Positions 49,723 to 63,963 of a stretch of DNA of 64,000 nucleotides are shown here, in pieces; the stretch's first letter is position 1; every line of letters starts with the position of its first letter. The stretch spans positions 2,542,001 to 2,606,000 of the forward strand of contig NC_079885.1 of NCBI RefSeq assembly GCF_029227915.1, in the 5' to 3' direction. A program made the position numbers and the translations under genes. Under the pieces are notes generated by a model. It saw only the letters and a list, made by a program, of their open reading frames with translations. It was not told the origin of the DNA and ran no database searches. This stretch comes from Hydractinia symbiolongicarpus (taxonomy: Eukaryota; Cnidaria; Hydrozoa; Anthoathecata; Hydractiniidae).

Positions 49723-52700
49723 AAAATCATTCGGGAAATGAGTTTACTCCCTGGGTACTTTCTTTGTATACATTCGACTACACGGGCCAAGCCCGGGATT
49801 TAGGGGAATTCGCTGGTTTTCGTTTTCCGGCGATTAAACCTCTTTCATTAAGCGTCTCATCAAAAATGAAAACATTTTTGAAAACTACAAGTCTCATGCG
49901 TTTTAGTGGTGAAAAAATAATTTAAAAAATCTTTCGGGAAATGAGTTTACTCCTTGGGTACTTTCTTTGTATACTTTTGACTATACGGGTTGAGTCCTGG
50001 ATTTACGGGAAATCGCGCGTTTTCGTTTGCCGGCGATTAAACTTCTTTTACTCTGCGTCCCATCAAAAATGAAAACATTTTTGAAAACTACAAGTCTCAT
50101 GCGTTTTAGTGGTAAAAAAATAATATAAAAAATCGTTCGGGAAATGAGTTTACTCCCTGGGTACTTTCTTTGTATACTTTTGACTATACGGGCCAAGCCC
50201 GGGACTTACGGGAAATGGCGGGTTTTCGTTTTCCGGCGATTAAACTTCTTTTAATCTGCGTCTCATCAAAAATGAAAACATTTTTGAAAACTACAAGTCT
50301 CATGGGCTTTAGTGGTTAAATAATAATTTAAAAAATCGTTCGGGAAATGACTTTACTCCCTGGGTACTTTCTTTGTATACCTTTGACTATACGGCCGAGT
50401 CTGGGATTTACGGGAAATCGCAGGTTTTCGTTTGCCGGCGATTAAACTTTTTTATTCAGCGTCTCATAAAAAATGAAAACATTTTTGAAAACTACAAGTC
50501 TCATTCGTTCTAGTGGTGCAGAAATAATTTAAAAAATCGTTCGGGAAATCAGTTTACTCCTTGGGTACTTTCTTTATATACATTCAACTATACGGGCCAA
50601 GCCCGGGATTAACGGGAAATCGCGGGTTTTCGTTTGCCGGCGATTAAACTTCTTTCATTAAGCGTCTCATCAAAAATGAAAACATTTTTGAAAACTACAA
50701 GTCTCATGCGTTTTAGTGGTGAAAAAATAATATAAAAAATCGTTCGGGAAATGAGTTTACTCCCTGGGTACTTTCTTTGTATTCATTCAACTATACGGGC
50801 CAAGCCCGGGATTTACGGGAAATCGCAGGTTTTCGTTTGCCGGCGATTAAACTTCTTTTAATCAGCGTCTCATCAAAAATGAAAACATTTTTAAAAACTA
50901 CAAGTCTCATGGGCTTTAGTGGTTAAATAATAATTTAAAAAATCGTTCGGGAAATGAGTTTACTCCCTGGGTACTTTCTTTGTATACCTTTGACTATACG
51001 GGCCGAGTCTGGGATTTACGGGAAATCGCAGGTTTTCGTTTGCCGGCGATTAAACTTTTTTATTCAGCGTCTCATAAAAAATGAAAACATTTTTGAAAAC
51101 TACAAGTCTCATTCGTTCTAGTGGTGCAGAAATAATTTAAAAAATCGTTCGGGAAATCAGTTTACTCCTTGGGTACTTTCTTTATATACATTCAACTATA
51201 CGGGCCAAGCCCGGGATTTACGGGAAATCGCGGGTTTTCGTTTGCCGGCGATTAAACTTCTTTTATTCAGCGTCTCATCAAAAATGAAAACAAGTTTGAA
51301 AACTACAAGTCTCATGCGTTTTAGTGGTGAAAAAAAAATTCAAAATATCATTCGGGAAATGAGTTTACTCCCTGGGTACTTTCTTTGTATACATTCGACA
51401 ACACGGGCCAAGCGCGGGATTTAGGGGAAATCGCTGGTTTTCGTTTTCCGGCGATTAAACCTCTTTCATTAAGCGTCTCATCAAAAATGAAAACATTTTT
51501 GAAAACTACAAGTCTCATGCGTTTTAGTGGCGAAAAAATAATTTAAAAAATCTTTCGGGAAATGGGTTTACTCCTTGGGTACTTCCTTTGTATACTTTTG
51601 ACTATACGAGCCGAGTCCGGGATTTACGGGAAATCGCGCGTTTTCGTTTGCCGGCGATTAAACTTCTTTTACTCTGCGTCCCATCAAAAATGAAAACATT
51701 TTTGAAAACTACAAGTCTCATGCGTTTTAGTGGTGAAAAAATAATATAAAAAATCGTTCGGGAAATGGGTTTACTCCCTGGGTACTTTCTTAGTATACAT
51801 TTGACTATACGGGCCAAGCCCGGGATTTACGGGAAATGGCGGGTTTTCGTTTGCCGGCGATTAAACTTCTTTTAATCAGCGTCTCATCAAAAATAAAAAC
51901 ATTTTTGAAAACTACAAGTCTCATGGACTTTAGTGGTTAAATAATAATTTAAAAAATCGTTCGGGAAATGAGTCTACTCCCTGGGTACTTTCTTTGTATA
52001 CCCTTGACTATACGGGCCGAGTCAGGGATTTACGGGAAATCGCAGGTTCTCGTTTGCCGGAGATTAAACTTCTTTTATTCAGCGTCTCATAAAAAATGAA
52101 AACATTTTTTAAAACTACAAGTCTCATTCGTTCTAGTGGTGCAGAAATAATTTAAAAAATCGTTCGGGAAATCAGTTTACTCCTTGGGTACTTTCTTTGT
52201 ATACTTTTGACTATACGGGCCAAGCCCGGGGTTTACGGGAAATTGCGGGTTTTCGTTTCCCGGCGATTAAACTTCTTTTATTCAGCGTCTCATCAAAAAT
52301 GAAAACATTTTTGAAAACTACAAGTCTCATGCGTTTTAGTGGTGAAAAAAAAATTTGACAAATCATTCGGGAAATGAGTTTACTCCCTGGGTACTTTCTT
52401 TGTATACCTTCGACTACACGGGCCAAGCCCGGGATTTAGGGGAAATCGCTGGTTTTCGTTTTCCGGCGATTAAACCTCTTTCATTGAGCGTCTCATCAAA
52501 AATGGAAACATTTTTGAAAACTACAAGTCTCATGCGTTTTAGTGGTGAAAAAATAATATAAAAAATCGTTCGGGAAATGAGTTTACTCCCTGGGTACTTT
52601 CTTTGTATACTTTTGACTATACGGGCCAAGCCCGGGATTTACGGGAAATGGCGGGTTTTCGTTTGCCGGCGATTAAACTTCTTTTAATCAGCGTCTCATC

Positions 52701-55700
52701 AAAAATGAAAACATTTTTGAAAACTACAAGTCTCATGGGCTTTAGTGGTTAAATAAAAATTTAAAAAATCGTTCGGGAAATGAGTTTACTCCCTGGGTAC
52801 TTTCTTTGTATACCTTTGACTATACGGGCCGAGTCTGGGATTTACGGGAAATCGCAGTTTTTCGTTTGCCGGCGATTAAACTTTTTTATTCAGCGTCTCA
52901 TAAAAAATGAAAACATTTTTGAAAACTACAAGTCTCATTCGTTCTAGTGGTGAAAAAATAATTTAAAAAATCTTTCGGGAAATGGGTTTACTCCCTGGGT
53001 ACTTTCTTTATATACATTCAACTATACGGGTCAAGCCCGGGATTTACGGGAAATGGCGGGTTTTCGTTTGCCGGCGATTAAACTTCTTTTATTCAGCGTC
53101 TCATCAAAAATGAAAACAAGTTTGAAAACTACAAGTCTCATGGGCTTTAGTGGTTAAATAATAATTTAAAAAATCGTTCGGGAAATGAGTTTACTCCCTG
53201 GGTACTTTCTTTGTATACCTTTGACTATACGGGCCGAGTGTGGGATTTACGGGAAATCGCAGGTTTTCGTTTGCCGGCGATTAAACTTTTTTATTCAGCG
53301 TCTCATAAAAAATGAAAACATTTTTGAAAACTTCAAGTCTCATTCGTTCTAGTGGTGCAGAAATAATTTAAAAAATCGTTCGGGAAATCAGTTTACTCCT
53401 TGGGTGCTTTCTTTATATACATTCAACTATACGGGCCAAGCCCGGGATTTACGGGAAATCGCTGGTTTTCGTATTCCAGCGATTAAACCTCTTACATTAA
53501 GCGTCTCATCAAAAATGAAAACATTTTTGAAAACTACAAGTCTCATGCGTTTTAGTGGTGAAAAAATAATTTAAAAAATCTTTCGGGAAATGGGTTTACT
53601 CCTTGGGTACTTCCTTTGTATACTTTTGACTATACGAGCCGAGTCCGTGATTTACGGGAAATCGCGCGTTTTCGTTTGCCGGCGATTAAACTTCTTTTAC
53701 TCTGCGTCCCATCAAAAATGAAAACATTTTTGAAAACTACAAGTCTCATGCGTTTTAGTGGTGAAAAAATAATATAAAAAATCGTTCGGGAAATGAGTTT
53801 ACTCCCTGGGTACTTTCTTTGTATACTTTTGACTATACGGGCCAAGCCCAGGATTTACGGAAATGGCGGGTTTTCGTTTGCCGGCGATTAAACTTCTTTT
53901 AATCAGCGTCTCATCAAAAATGAAAACATTTTTGAAAACTACAAGTCTCATGGGCTTTAGTGGTTAAATAATAATTTAAAAAATCGTTCGGGAAATGAGT
54001 TTACTCCCTGGGTACTTTCTTTGTATACCTTTGACTATACGGGCCGAGTCTGGGATTTACGGGAAATCGCAGGTTTTCGTTTGCCGGCGATTAAACTTTT
54101 TTATTCAGCGTCTCATAAAAAATGAAAACATTTTTGAAAACTTCAAGTCTCATGGGCTTTAGTGGTTAAATAATAATTTAAAAAATCGTTCGGGAAATGA
54201 GTTTACTCCCTGGGTACTTTCTTTGTATACCTTTGACTATACGGGCCGAGTCTGGGATTTACGGGAAATCGCAGGTTTTCGTTTGCCGGCGATTAAACTT
54301 TTTTATTCAGCGTCTCATAAAAAATGAAAACATTTTTGAAAACTTCAAGTCTCATTCGTTCTAGTGGTGCAGAAATAATTTAAAAAATCGTTCGGGAATT
54401 CAGTTTACTCCTTGGGTACTTTCCTTATATACATTCAACTATACGGGCCAAGCCCGGGATTTACGGGAAATCGCGGGTTTTCGTTTGCCGGCGATTAAAC
54501 TTCTTTTATTCAGCGTCTCATCAAAAATGAAAACAAGTTTGAAAACTACAAGTCTCATGCGTTTTAGTGGTGAAAAAAAAATTTAAAAAATCATTCGGGA
54601 AATGTGTTTACTCCCTGGTTACTTTCTTTGTATACATTCGACTACACGGGCCAAGCGCGGGATTTAGGGGAAATCGCTGGTTTTCGTTTTCCGGCGATTA
54701 AACCTCTTTCATTAAGCGTCTCATCAAAAATGAAAACATTTTTGAAAACTACAAGTCTCATGCGTTTTAGTGGTGAAAAAAATAATTTAAAAAATCATTC
54801 GGGAAATGAGCTTACTCCCTGGGTATTTTCTTTGTATACATTCGACTACACGGCCAAGCGCGGAATTTAGGGGAAATCGCTGGTTTTCGTTTTCCGGCGA
54901 TTAAACCTCTTTCATTAAGCGTCTCATCAAAAATGAAAACTTTTTTGAAAACTACAAGTCTCATGCGTTTTAGTGGTGAAAAAGTAATTTAAAAAATCTT
55001 TCGGGAAATGGGTTTACTCCTTGGGTACTTCCTTTGTATACTTTTGACTATACGAGCCGAGTCGGGGATTTACGGGAAATCGCGCGTTTTCGTTTGCCGG
55101 CGATTAAACTTCTTTTACTCTGCGTCCCATCAAAAATGAAAACATTTTTCAAAACTACAAGTCTCATGCGTTTTAGTGGTGAAAAAATAATATAAAAAAT
55201 CGTTCGGGAAATGAGTTTACTCCCTGGGTACTTTCTTTGTATACTTTTGACTATACGGGCCAAGCCCGGGATTTACGGGAAATGGCGGGTTTTCGTTTGC
55301 CGGCGATTAAACTTCTTTTAATCAGCGTCTCATCAAAAATGAAAACATTTTTGAAAACTACAAGTCTCATGGGCTTTAGTGGTTAAATAAAAATTTAAAA
55401 AATCGTTCGGGAAATGAGTTTACTCCCTGGGTACTTTCTTTGTATACCTTTGACTATACGGGCCGAGTCTGGGATTTACGGGAAATCGCAGATTTTCGTT
55501 TGCCGGCGATTAAACTTTTTTATTCAGCGTCTCATAAAAAATGAAAACATTTTTGAAAACTACAAGTCTCATTCGTTCTAGTGGTGCAGAAATAATTTAA
55601 AAAATCGTTCGGGAAATCAGTTTACTCCTTGGGTAATTTCTTTATATACATTCAACTATACGGGCCAAGCCCGGGATTTACGGGAAATCGCGGGTTTTCG

Positions 55701-56599
55701 TTTGCCGGCGATTAAACTTCTTTTATTCCGCGTCTCATCAAAAATGAAAACAAGTTTGAAAACTACAAGTCTCATGCGTTTTAGTGGTGAAAAAAAAATT
55801 TAAAAAATCATTCGGGAAATGAGTTTACTCCCTGTTTACTTTCTTTGTATACATTCGACTACACGAGCCAAGCGCGGGATTTAGGGGAAATCGCTGGTTT
55901 TCGTTTTCCGGCGATTAAACCTCTTTCATTAAGCGTCTCATCAAATATGAAAACATTTTTGAAAACTACAAGTCTTATGCGTTTTAGTGGTGAAAAAATA
56001 ATTTAAAAAATCTTTCGGGAAATGGGTTTACTCCTTGGGTACTTCCTTTGTATACTTTTGACTATACGGGCCGAGTCCGGGATTTACGGGAAATCGCGCG
56101 TTTTCGTTTGCCGGCGATTAAACTTCTTTTACTCTGCGTCCCATCAAAAATGAAAACATTTTTGAAAACTACAAGTCTCATGCGTTTTAGTGGTGAAAAA
56201 ATAATATAAAAAATCGTTCGGGAAATGAGTTTACTCCCTGGGTACTTTCTTTGTATACTTTTGACTATACGGGCCGAGTCCGGGATTTACGGGAAATCGC
56301 GCGTTTTCGTTTGCCGGCGATTAAACTTCTTTTACTCTGCGTCCCATCAAAAATGAAAACATTTTTGAAAACTACAAGTCTCATGCGTTTTAGTGGTGAA
56401 AAAATAATATAAAAAATCGTTCGGGAAATGAGTTTACTCCCTGGGTACTTTCTTTGTATACTTTTGACTATACGGGCCAAGCCCGGGATTTACGGGAAAT
56501 GGCGGGTTTTCGTTTGCCGGCGATTAAACTTCTTTTAATCAGCGTCTCATCAAAAATGAAAACATTTTTGAAAACTACAAGTCTCATGGGCTTTAGTGG

Positions 56600-56660
56600 T
56601 TAAATAATAATTTAAAAAATCGTTCGGGAAATTCTTTGTATACATTCGACTACACGGGCC
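56600..56660 (+). repeat. Satellite monomer with ~21-bp internal deletion
   Basis: At 56625-56640 'cgggaaattctttgta' joins two points normally separated by the gagtttactccctgggtac segment. This accounts for the 790-bp spacing between monomers at 56265 and 57055 (four monomers minus 22 bp). Confidence 0.8.
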
Positions 56661-59600
56661 AAGCGCGGGATTTAGGGGAAATCGCTGGTTTTCGTTTTCC
56701 GGCGATTAAACCTCTTTCATTAAGCGTCTCATCAAAAATGAAAACATTTTTGAAAACTACAAGTCTCATGCGTTTTAGTGGTGAAAAAATAATTTAAAAA
56801 ATCATTCGGGAAATGAGTTTACTCCCTGGGTACTTTCTTTGTATACATTCGACTACACGGCCAAGCGCGGGATTTAGGGGAAATCGCTGGTTTTCGTTTT
56901 CCGGCGATTAAACCTCTTTCATTAAGCGTCTCATCAAAAATGAAAACATTTTTGAAAACTACAAGTCTCATGCGTTTTAGTGGTGAAAAAGTAATTTAAA
57001 AAATCTTTCGGGAAATGGGTTTACTCCTTGGGTACTTCCTTTGTATACTTTTGACTATACCAGCCGAGTCCGGGATTTACGGGAAATCGCGCGTTTTCGT
57101 TTGCCGGCGATTAAACTTCTTTTACTCTGCGTCCCATCAAAAATGAAAACATTTTTGAAAACTACAAGTCTCATGCGTTTTAGTGGTGAAAAAATAATAT
57201 AAAAAATCGTTCGGGAAATGAGTTTACTCCCTGGGTACTTTCTTTGTATACTTTTGACTATACGGGCCAAGCCCGGGATTTACGGGAAATGGCGGGTTTT
57301 CGTTTGCCGGCGATTAAACTTCTTTTAATCAGCGTCTCATCAAAAATGAAAACATTTTTGAAAACTACAAGTCTCATGGGCTTTAGTGGTTAAATAAAAA
57401 TTTAAAAAATCGTTCGGGAAATGAGTTTACTCCCTGGGTACTTTCTTTGTATACCTTTGACTATACGGGCCGAGTCTGGGATTTACGGGAAATCGCAGAT
57501 TTTCGTTTGCCGGCGATTAAACTTTTTTATTCAGCGTCTCATAAAAAATGAAAACATTTTTGAAAACTACAAGTCTCATTCGTTCTAGTGGTGCAGAAAT
57601 AATTTAAAAAATCGTTCGGGAAATCAGTTTACTCCTTGGGTACTTTCTTTATATACATTCAACTATACGGGCCAAGCCCGGGATTTACGGGAAATCGCGG
57701 GTTTTCGTTTGCCGGCGATTAAACTTCTTTTATTCAGCGTCTCATCAAAAATGAAAACAAGTTTGAAAACTACAAGTCTCATGCGTTTTAGTGGTGAAAA
57801 AAAAATTTAAAAAATCATTCGGGAAATGAGTTTACTCCCTGTTTACTTTCTTTGTATACATTCGACTATACGGGCCGAGTCCGGGATTTACGGGAAATCG
57901 CGCGTTTTCGTTTGCCGGCGATTAAACTTCTTTTACTCTGCGTCCCATCAAAAATGAAAACATTTTTGAAAACTACAAGTCTCATGCGTTTTAGTGGTGA
58001 AAAAATAATATAAAAAATCGTTCGGGAAATGAGTTTACTTCCTTGGTACTTTCTTTGTATACTTTTGACTATACGGGCCAAGCCCGGGATTTACGGGAAA
58101 TGGCGGGTTTTCGTTTGCCGGCGATTAAACTTCTTTTAATCAGCGTCTCATCAAAAATGAAAACATTTTTGAAAACTACAAGTCTCATGGGCTTTAGTGG
58201 TTAAATAATAATTTAAAAAATCGTTCGGGAAATGAGTTTACTGCCTGGGTACTTTCTTTGTATACCTTTGACTATACGGGCCGAGTCTGGGATTTACGGG
58301 AAATCGCAGGTTTTCGTTTGCCGGCGATTAAACTTTTTTATTCAGCGTCTCATAAAAAATGAAAACATTTTTGAAAACTTCAAGTCTCATTCGTTCTAGT
58401 GGTGCAGAAATAATTTAAAAAATCGTTCGGGAAATCGGTTTACTCCTTGGGTACTTTCTTTATATACATTCAACTATACGGGCCAAGCCCGGGATTTACG
58501 GGAAATCGCGGGTTTTCGTTTGCCGGCGATTAAACTTCTTTTATTCAGCGTCTCATCAAAAATGAAAACAAGTTTGAAAACTACAAGTCTCATGCGTTTT
58601 AGTGGTGAAAAAAAATTTAAAAAATCATTCGGGAAATGAGTTTACTCCCTGGTTACTTTCTTTGTATACATTCGACTACACGGGCCAAGCGCGGGATTTA
58701 GGGGAAATCGCTGGTTTTCGTTTTCCGGCGATTAAACCTCTTTCATTAAGCGTCTCATCAAAAATGAAAACATTTTTGAAAACTACAAGTCTCATGCGTT
58801 TTAGTGGTGAAAAAATAATTTAAAAAATCTTTCGGGAAATGGGTTTACTCCTTGGGTACTTCCTTTGTATACTTTTGACTATACGAGCCGAGTCCTTGAT
58901 TTACGGGAAATCGCGCGTTTTCGTTTGCCGGCGATTAAACTTCTTTTACTCTGCGTCCCATCAAAAATAAAAACATTTTTGAAAACTACAAGTCTCATGC
59001 GTTTTAGTGGTGAAAAAATAATATAAAAAATCGTTCGGGAAATGAGTTTACTCCCTGGGTACTTTCTTTGTATACATTCAACTATACGGGCCAAGCCCCG
59101 GATTTACGGGAAATCGCGCGTTTTCGTTTGCCGGCGATTAAACTTCTTTTACTCTGCGTCCCATCAAAAATGAAAACATTTTTGAAAACTACAAGTCTCA
59201 TGCGTTTTAGTGGTGAAAAAATAATATAAAAAATCGTTCGGGAAATGAGTTTACTCCCTGGGTACTTTCTTTGTAAACTTTTGACTATACGGGCCAAGCC
59301 CGGGATTTACGGGAAATGGCGGGTTTTCGTTTGCCGGCGATTAAACTTCTTTTAATCAGCGTCTCATCAAAAATGAAAACATTTTTGAAAACTACAAGTC
59401 TCATGGGCTTTAGTGGTTAAATAATAATTTAAAAAATCGTTCGGGAAATGAGTTTACTCCCTGGGTACTTTCTTTGTATACCTTTGACTATACGGGCCAA
59501 GCCCGGGATTAACGGGAAATGGCGGCTTTTCGTTTGCCGGCGATTAAACTTCTTTTAATCAGCGTCTCATCAAAAATGAAAACATTTTTGAAAACTACAA

Positions 59601-60199
59601 GTCTCATGCGTTTTAGTGGTGAAAAAATAATATAAAAAATCGTTCGGGAAATGAGTTTACTCCCTGGGTACTTTCTTTGTATACTTTTGACTATACGGCC
59701 AAGCCCGGGATTTACAGGAAATGGCGGGTTTTCGTTTGCCGGCGATTAAACTTCTTTTAATCAGCGTCTCATCAAAAATGAAAACATTTTTGAAAACTAC
59801 AAGTCTCATGGGCTTTAGTGGTTAAATAAAAATTTTAAAAAATCGTTTGGGAAATGAGTTTACTCCCTGGGTACTTTCTTTGTATACCTTTGACTATACG
59901 GGCCGAGTCTGGGATTTACGGGAAATCGCAGGTTTTCGTTTGCCGGCGATTAAACTTTTTTATTCAGCGTCTCATAAAAAATGAAAACATTTTTGAAAAC
60001 TACAAGTCTCATTCGTTCTAGTGGTGCAGAAATAATTTAAAAAATCGTTCGGGAAATCAGTTTACTCCTTGGGTACTTTCTTTATATACATTCAACTATA
60101 CGGGCCAAGCCCGGGATTTACGGGAAATCGCGGGTTTTCGTTTGCCGGCGATTAAACTTCTTTTATTCAGCGTCTCATCAAAAATGAAAACAAGTTTGA

Positions 60200-63100
60200 A
60201 AACTACAAGTCTCATGCGTTTTAGTGGTGAAAAAAAAAATTAAAAAATCATTCGGGAAATGAGTTTACTCCCTGGGTACTTTCTTTGTATACATTCGACT
60301 ACACGAGCCAAGCGCGGGATTTAGGGGAAATCGCTGGTTTTCGTTTTCCGGCGATTAAACCTCTTTCATTAAGCGTCTCATCAAATATGAAAACATTTTT
60401 GAAAACTACAAGTCTTATGCGTTTTAGTGGTGAAAAAATAATTTAAAAAATCTTTCGGGAAATGGGTTTACTCCTTGGGTACTTACTTTGTATACTTTTG
60501 ACTATACGGGCCGAGTCCGGGATTTACGGGAAATCGCGCGTTTTCGTTTGCCGGCGATTAAACTTCTTTTAATCAGCGTCTCATCAAAAATGAAAACATT
60601 TTTGAAAACTACAAGTCTCATGGGCTTTAGTGGTTAAATAAAAATTTTAAAAAATCGTTCGGGAAATGAGTTTACTCCCTGGGTACTTTCTTTGTATACC
60701 TTTGACTATACGGGCCGAGTCTGGGATTTACGGGAAATCGCAGGTTTTCGTTTGCCGGCGATTAAACTTTTTTATTCAGCGTCTCATAAAAAATGAAAAC
60801 ATTTTTGAAAACTACAAGTCTCATTCGTTCTAGTGGTGCAGAAATAATTTAAAAAATCGTTCGGGAAATCAGTTTACTCCTTGGGTACTTTCTTTATATA
60901 CATTCAACTATACGGGCCAAGCCCGGGATTTCCGGGAAATCGCGGGTTTTCGTTTGCCGGCGATTAAACTTCTTTTATTCAGCGTCTCATCAAAAATGAA
61001 AACAAGTTTGAAAACTACAAGTCTCATGCGTTTTAGTGGTGAAAAAAAAAATTAAAAAATCATTCGGGAAATGAGTTTACTCCCTGGGTACTTTCTTTGT
61101 ATACATTCGACTACACGAGCCAAGCGCGGGATTTAGGGGAAATCGCTGGTTTTCGTTTTCCGGCGATTAAACCTCTTTCATTAAGCGTCTCATCAAATAT
61201 GAAAACATTTTTGAAAACTACAAGTCTTATGCGTTTTAGTGGTGAAAAAATAATTTAAAAAATCTTTCGGGAAATGGGTTTACTCCTTGGGTACTTACTT
61301 TGTATACTTTTGACTATACGGGCCGAGTCCGGGATTTACGGGAAATCGCGCGTTTTCGTTTGCCGGCGATTAAACTTCTTTTAATCAGCGTCTCATCAAA
61401 AATGAAAACATTTTTAAAAACTACAAGTCTCATGCGTTTTAGTGGTGAAAAAATAATATAAAAAATCGTTCGGGAAATGAGTTTACTCCCTGGGTACTTT
61501 CTTTGTATACATTCAACTATACGGGCCAAGCCCCGGATTTACGGGAAATCGCGCGTTTTCGTTTGCCGGCGATTAAACTTTTTTATTCAGCGTCTCATAA
61601 AAAATGAAAACATTTTTGAAAACTTCAAGTCTCATTCGTTCTAGTGGTGCAAAAATAATTTAAAAAATCGTTCGGGAAATCAGTTTACTCCTTGGGTACT
61701 TTCTTTATATACATTCAACTATACGGGCCAAGCCCGGGATTTACGGGAAATCGCGGGTTTTCGTTTGCCGGTGATTAAACTTCTTTTATTCAGCGTCTCA
61801 TCAAAAATGAAAACAAGTTTGAAAACTACAAGTCTCATGCGTTTTAGTGGTGAAAAAAAAATTTAAAAAATCATTCGGAAAATGAGTTTACTCCCTGGTT
61901 ACTTTCTTTGTATACATTCGACTACACGGGCCAAGGGCAGGATTTAGGGGAAATCGCTGGTTTTCGTTTTCCGGCGATTAAACCTCTTTCATTAAGCGTC
62001 TCATCAAAAATGAAAACATTTTTGAAAACTACAAGTCTCATGCGTTTTAGTGGTGAAAAAATAATTTTAAAAATCGTTCGGGAAATGGGTTTACTCCTTG
62101 GGTACTTCCTTTGTATACTTTTGACTATACGAGCCGAGTCCGTGATTTACGGGAAATCGCGCGTTTTCGTTTGCCGGCGATTAAACTTCTTTTACTCTGC
62201 GTCCCATCAAAAATAAAAACATTTTTGAAAACTACAAGTCTCATGCGTTTTAGTGGTGAAAAAATAATATAAAAAATCGTTCGGGAAATGAGTTTACTCC
62301 CTGGGTACTTTCTTTGTATACTTTTGACTATACGGGCCAAGCCCGGGATTTACGGGAAATGGCGGATTTTCGTTTGCCGGCGATTAAACTTCTTTTACTC
62401 TGCGTCCCATCAAAAATGAAAACATTTTTGAAAACTACAAGTCTCATGCGTTTTAGTGGTGAAAAAATAATATAAAAAATCGTTCGGGAAATGAATTTAC
62501 TCCCTGGGTACTTTCTTTGTATACTTTTGACTATACGGGCCAAGCCTGGGATTTACGGGAAATGGCGGGTTTTCGTTTGCCGGCGATTAAACTTCTTTTA
62601 ATCAGCGTCTCATCAAAAATGAAAACATTTTTGAAAACTACAAGTCTCATGGGCTTTAGTGGTTAAATAAAAATTTAAAAAATCGTTCGGGAAATGAGTT
62701 TACTCCCTGGGTACTTTCTTTGTATACCTTTGACTATACGGGCCGAGTCTGGGATTTACGGGAAATCGCAGGTTTTCGTTTGCCGGCGATTAAACTTCTT
62801 TTATTCAGCGTCTCATCAAAAATGAAAACAAGTTTGAAAACTACAAGTCTCATGCGTTTTAGTGGTGAAAAAAAAAATTAAAAAATCATTCGGGAAATGA
62901 GTTTACTCCCTGGGTACTTTCTTTGTATACATTCGACTACACGAGCCAAGCGCGGGATTTAGGGGAAATCGCTGGTTTTCGTTTTCCGGCGATTAAACCT
63001 CTTTCATTAAGCGTCTCATCAAATATGAAAACATTTTTGAAAACTACAAGTCTTATGCGTTTTAGTGGTGAAAAAATAATTTAAAAAATCTTTCGGGAAA

Positions 63101-63963
63101 TGGGTTTACTCCTTGGGTACTTCCTTTGTATACTTTTGACTATACGGGCCGAGTCCGGGATTTACGGGAAATCGCGCGTTTTCGTTTGCCGGCGATTAAA
63201 CTTCTTTTAATCAGCGTGTCATCAAAAATGAAAACATTTTTGAAAACTACAAGTCTAATGGGCTTTAGTGGTTAAATAATAATTTAAAAAATCGTTCGGG
63301 AAATGAGTTTACTGCCTGGGTACTTTCTTTGTATACCTTTGACTATACGGGCCGAGTCTGGGATTTAAGGGAAATCGCAGGTTTTCGTTTGCCGGCGATT
63401 AAACTTTTTTATTCAGCGTCTCATCAAAAATGAAAACAAGTTTGAAAACTACAAGTCTCATGCGTTTTAGTGGTGAAAAAAAAATTTAAAAAATCATTCG
63501 GAAAATGAGTTTACTCCCTGGTTACTTTCTTTGTATACATTCGACTACACGGGCCAAGCGCAGGATTTAGGGGAAATCGCTGGTTTTCGTTTTCCGGCGA
63601 TTAAACCTCTTTCATTAAGCGTCTCATCAAAAATGAAAACATTTTTGAAAACTACAAGTCTCATGCGTTTTAGTGGTGAAAAAATAATTTTAAAAATCGT
63701 TCGGGAAATGGGTTTACTCCTTGGGTACTTCCTTTGTATACTTTTGACTATACGAGCCGAGTCCGTGATTTACGGGAAATCGCGCGTTTTCGTTTGCCGG
63801 CGATTAAACTTCTTTTACTCTGCGTCCCATCAAAAATAAAAACATTTTTGAAAACTACAAGTCTCATGCGTTTTAGTGGTGAAAAAATAATATAAAAAAT
63901 CGTTCGGGAAATGAGTTTACTCCCTGGGTACTTTCTTTGTATACTTTTGACTATACGGGCCAA
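60200..63963 (+). repeat. Higher-order repeats with 1623-bp offset (8 monomers)
   Basis: Segments near 61908-62340 recur at 63531-63963 (1623 bp), sharing the 'actccctggttac', 'ataattttaaaaatcg' and 'catcaaaaataaaaac' variants. Repeated use of the 'catcaaatatgaaaac' monomer (near 60382, 61192 and 63018) shows further internal shuffling. Confidence 0.75.

Noticed and set aside
2513-63963. Many open frames of 60-121 codons on both strands, such as the recurrent 71-codon frame at 22687-22902 and its copies
   Set aside because: They are the satellite monomer read in one frame, repeated because the DNA is repeated. Monomer length (203) is not a multiple of three, many copies are broken, both strands are equally open, and no start context, domain or codon bias supports coding.
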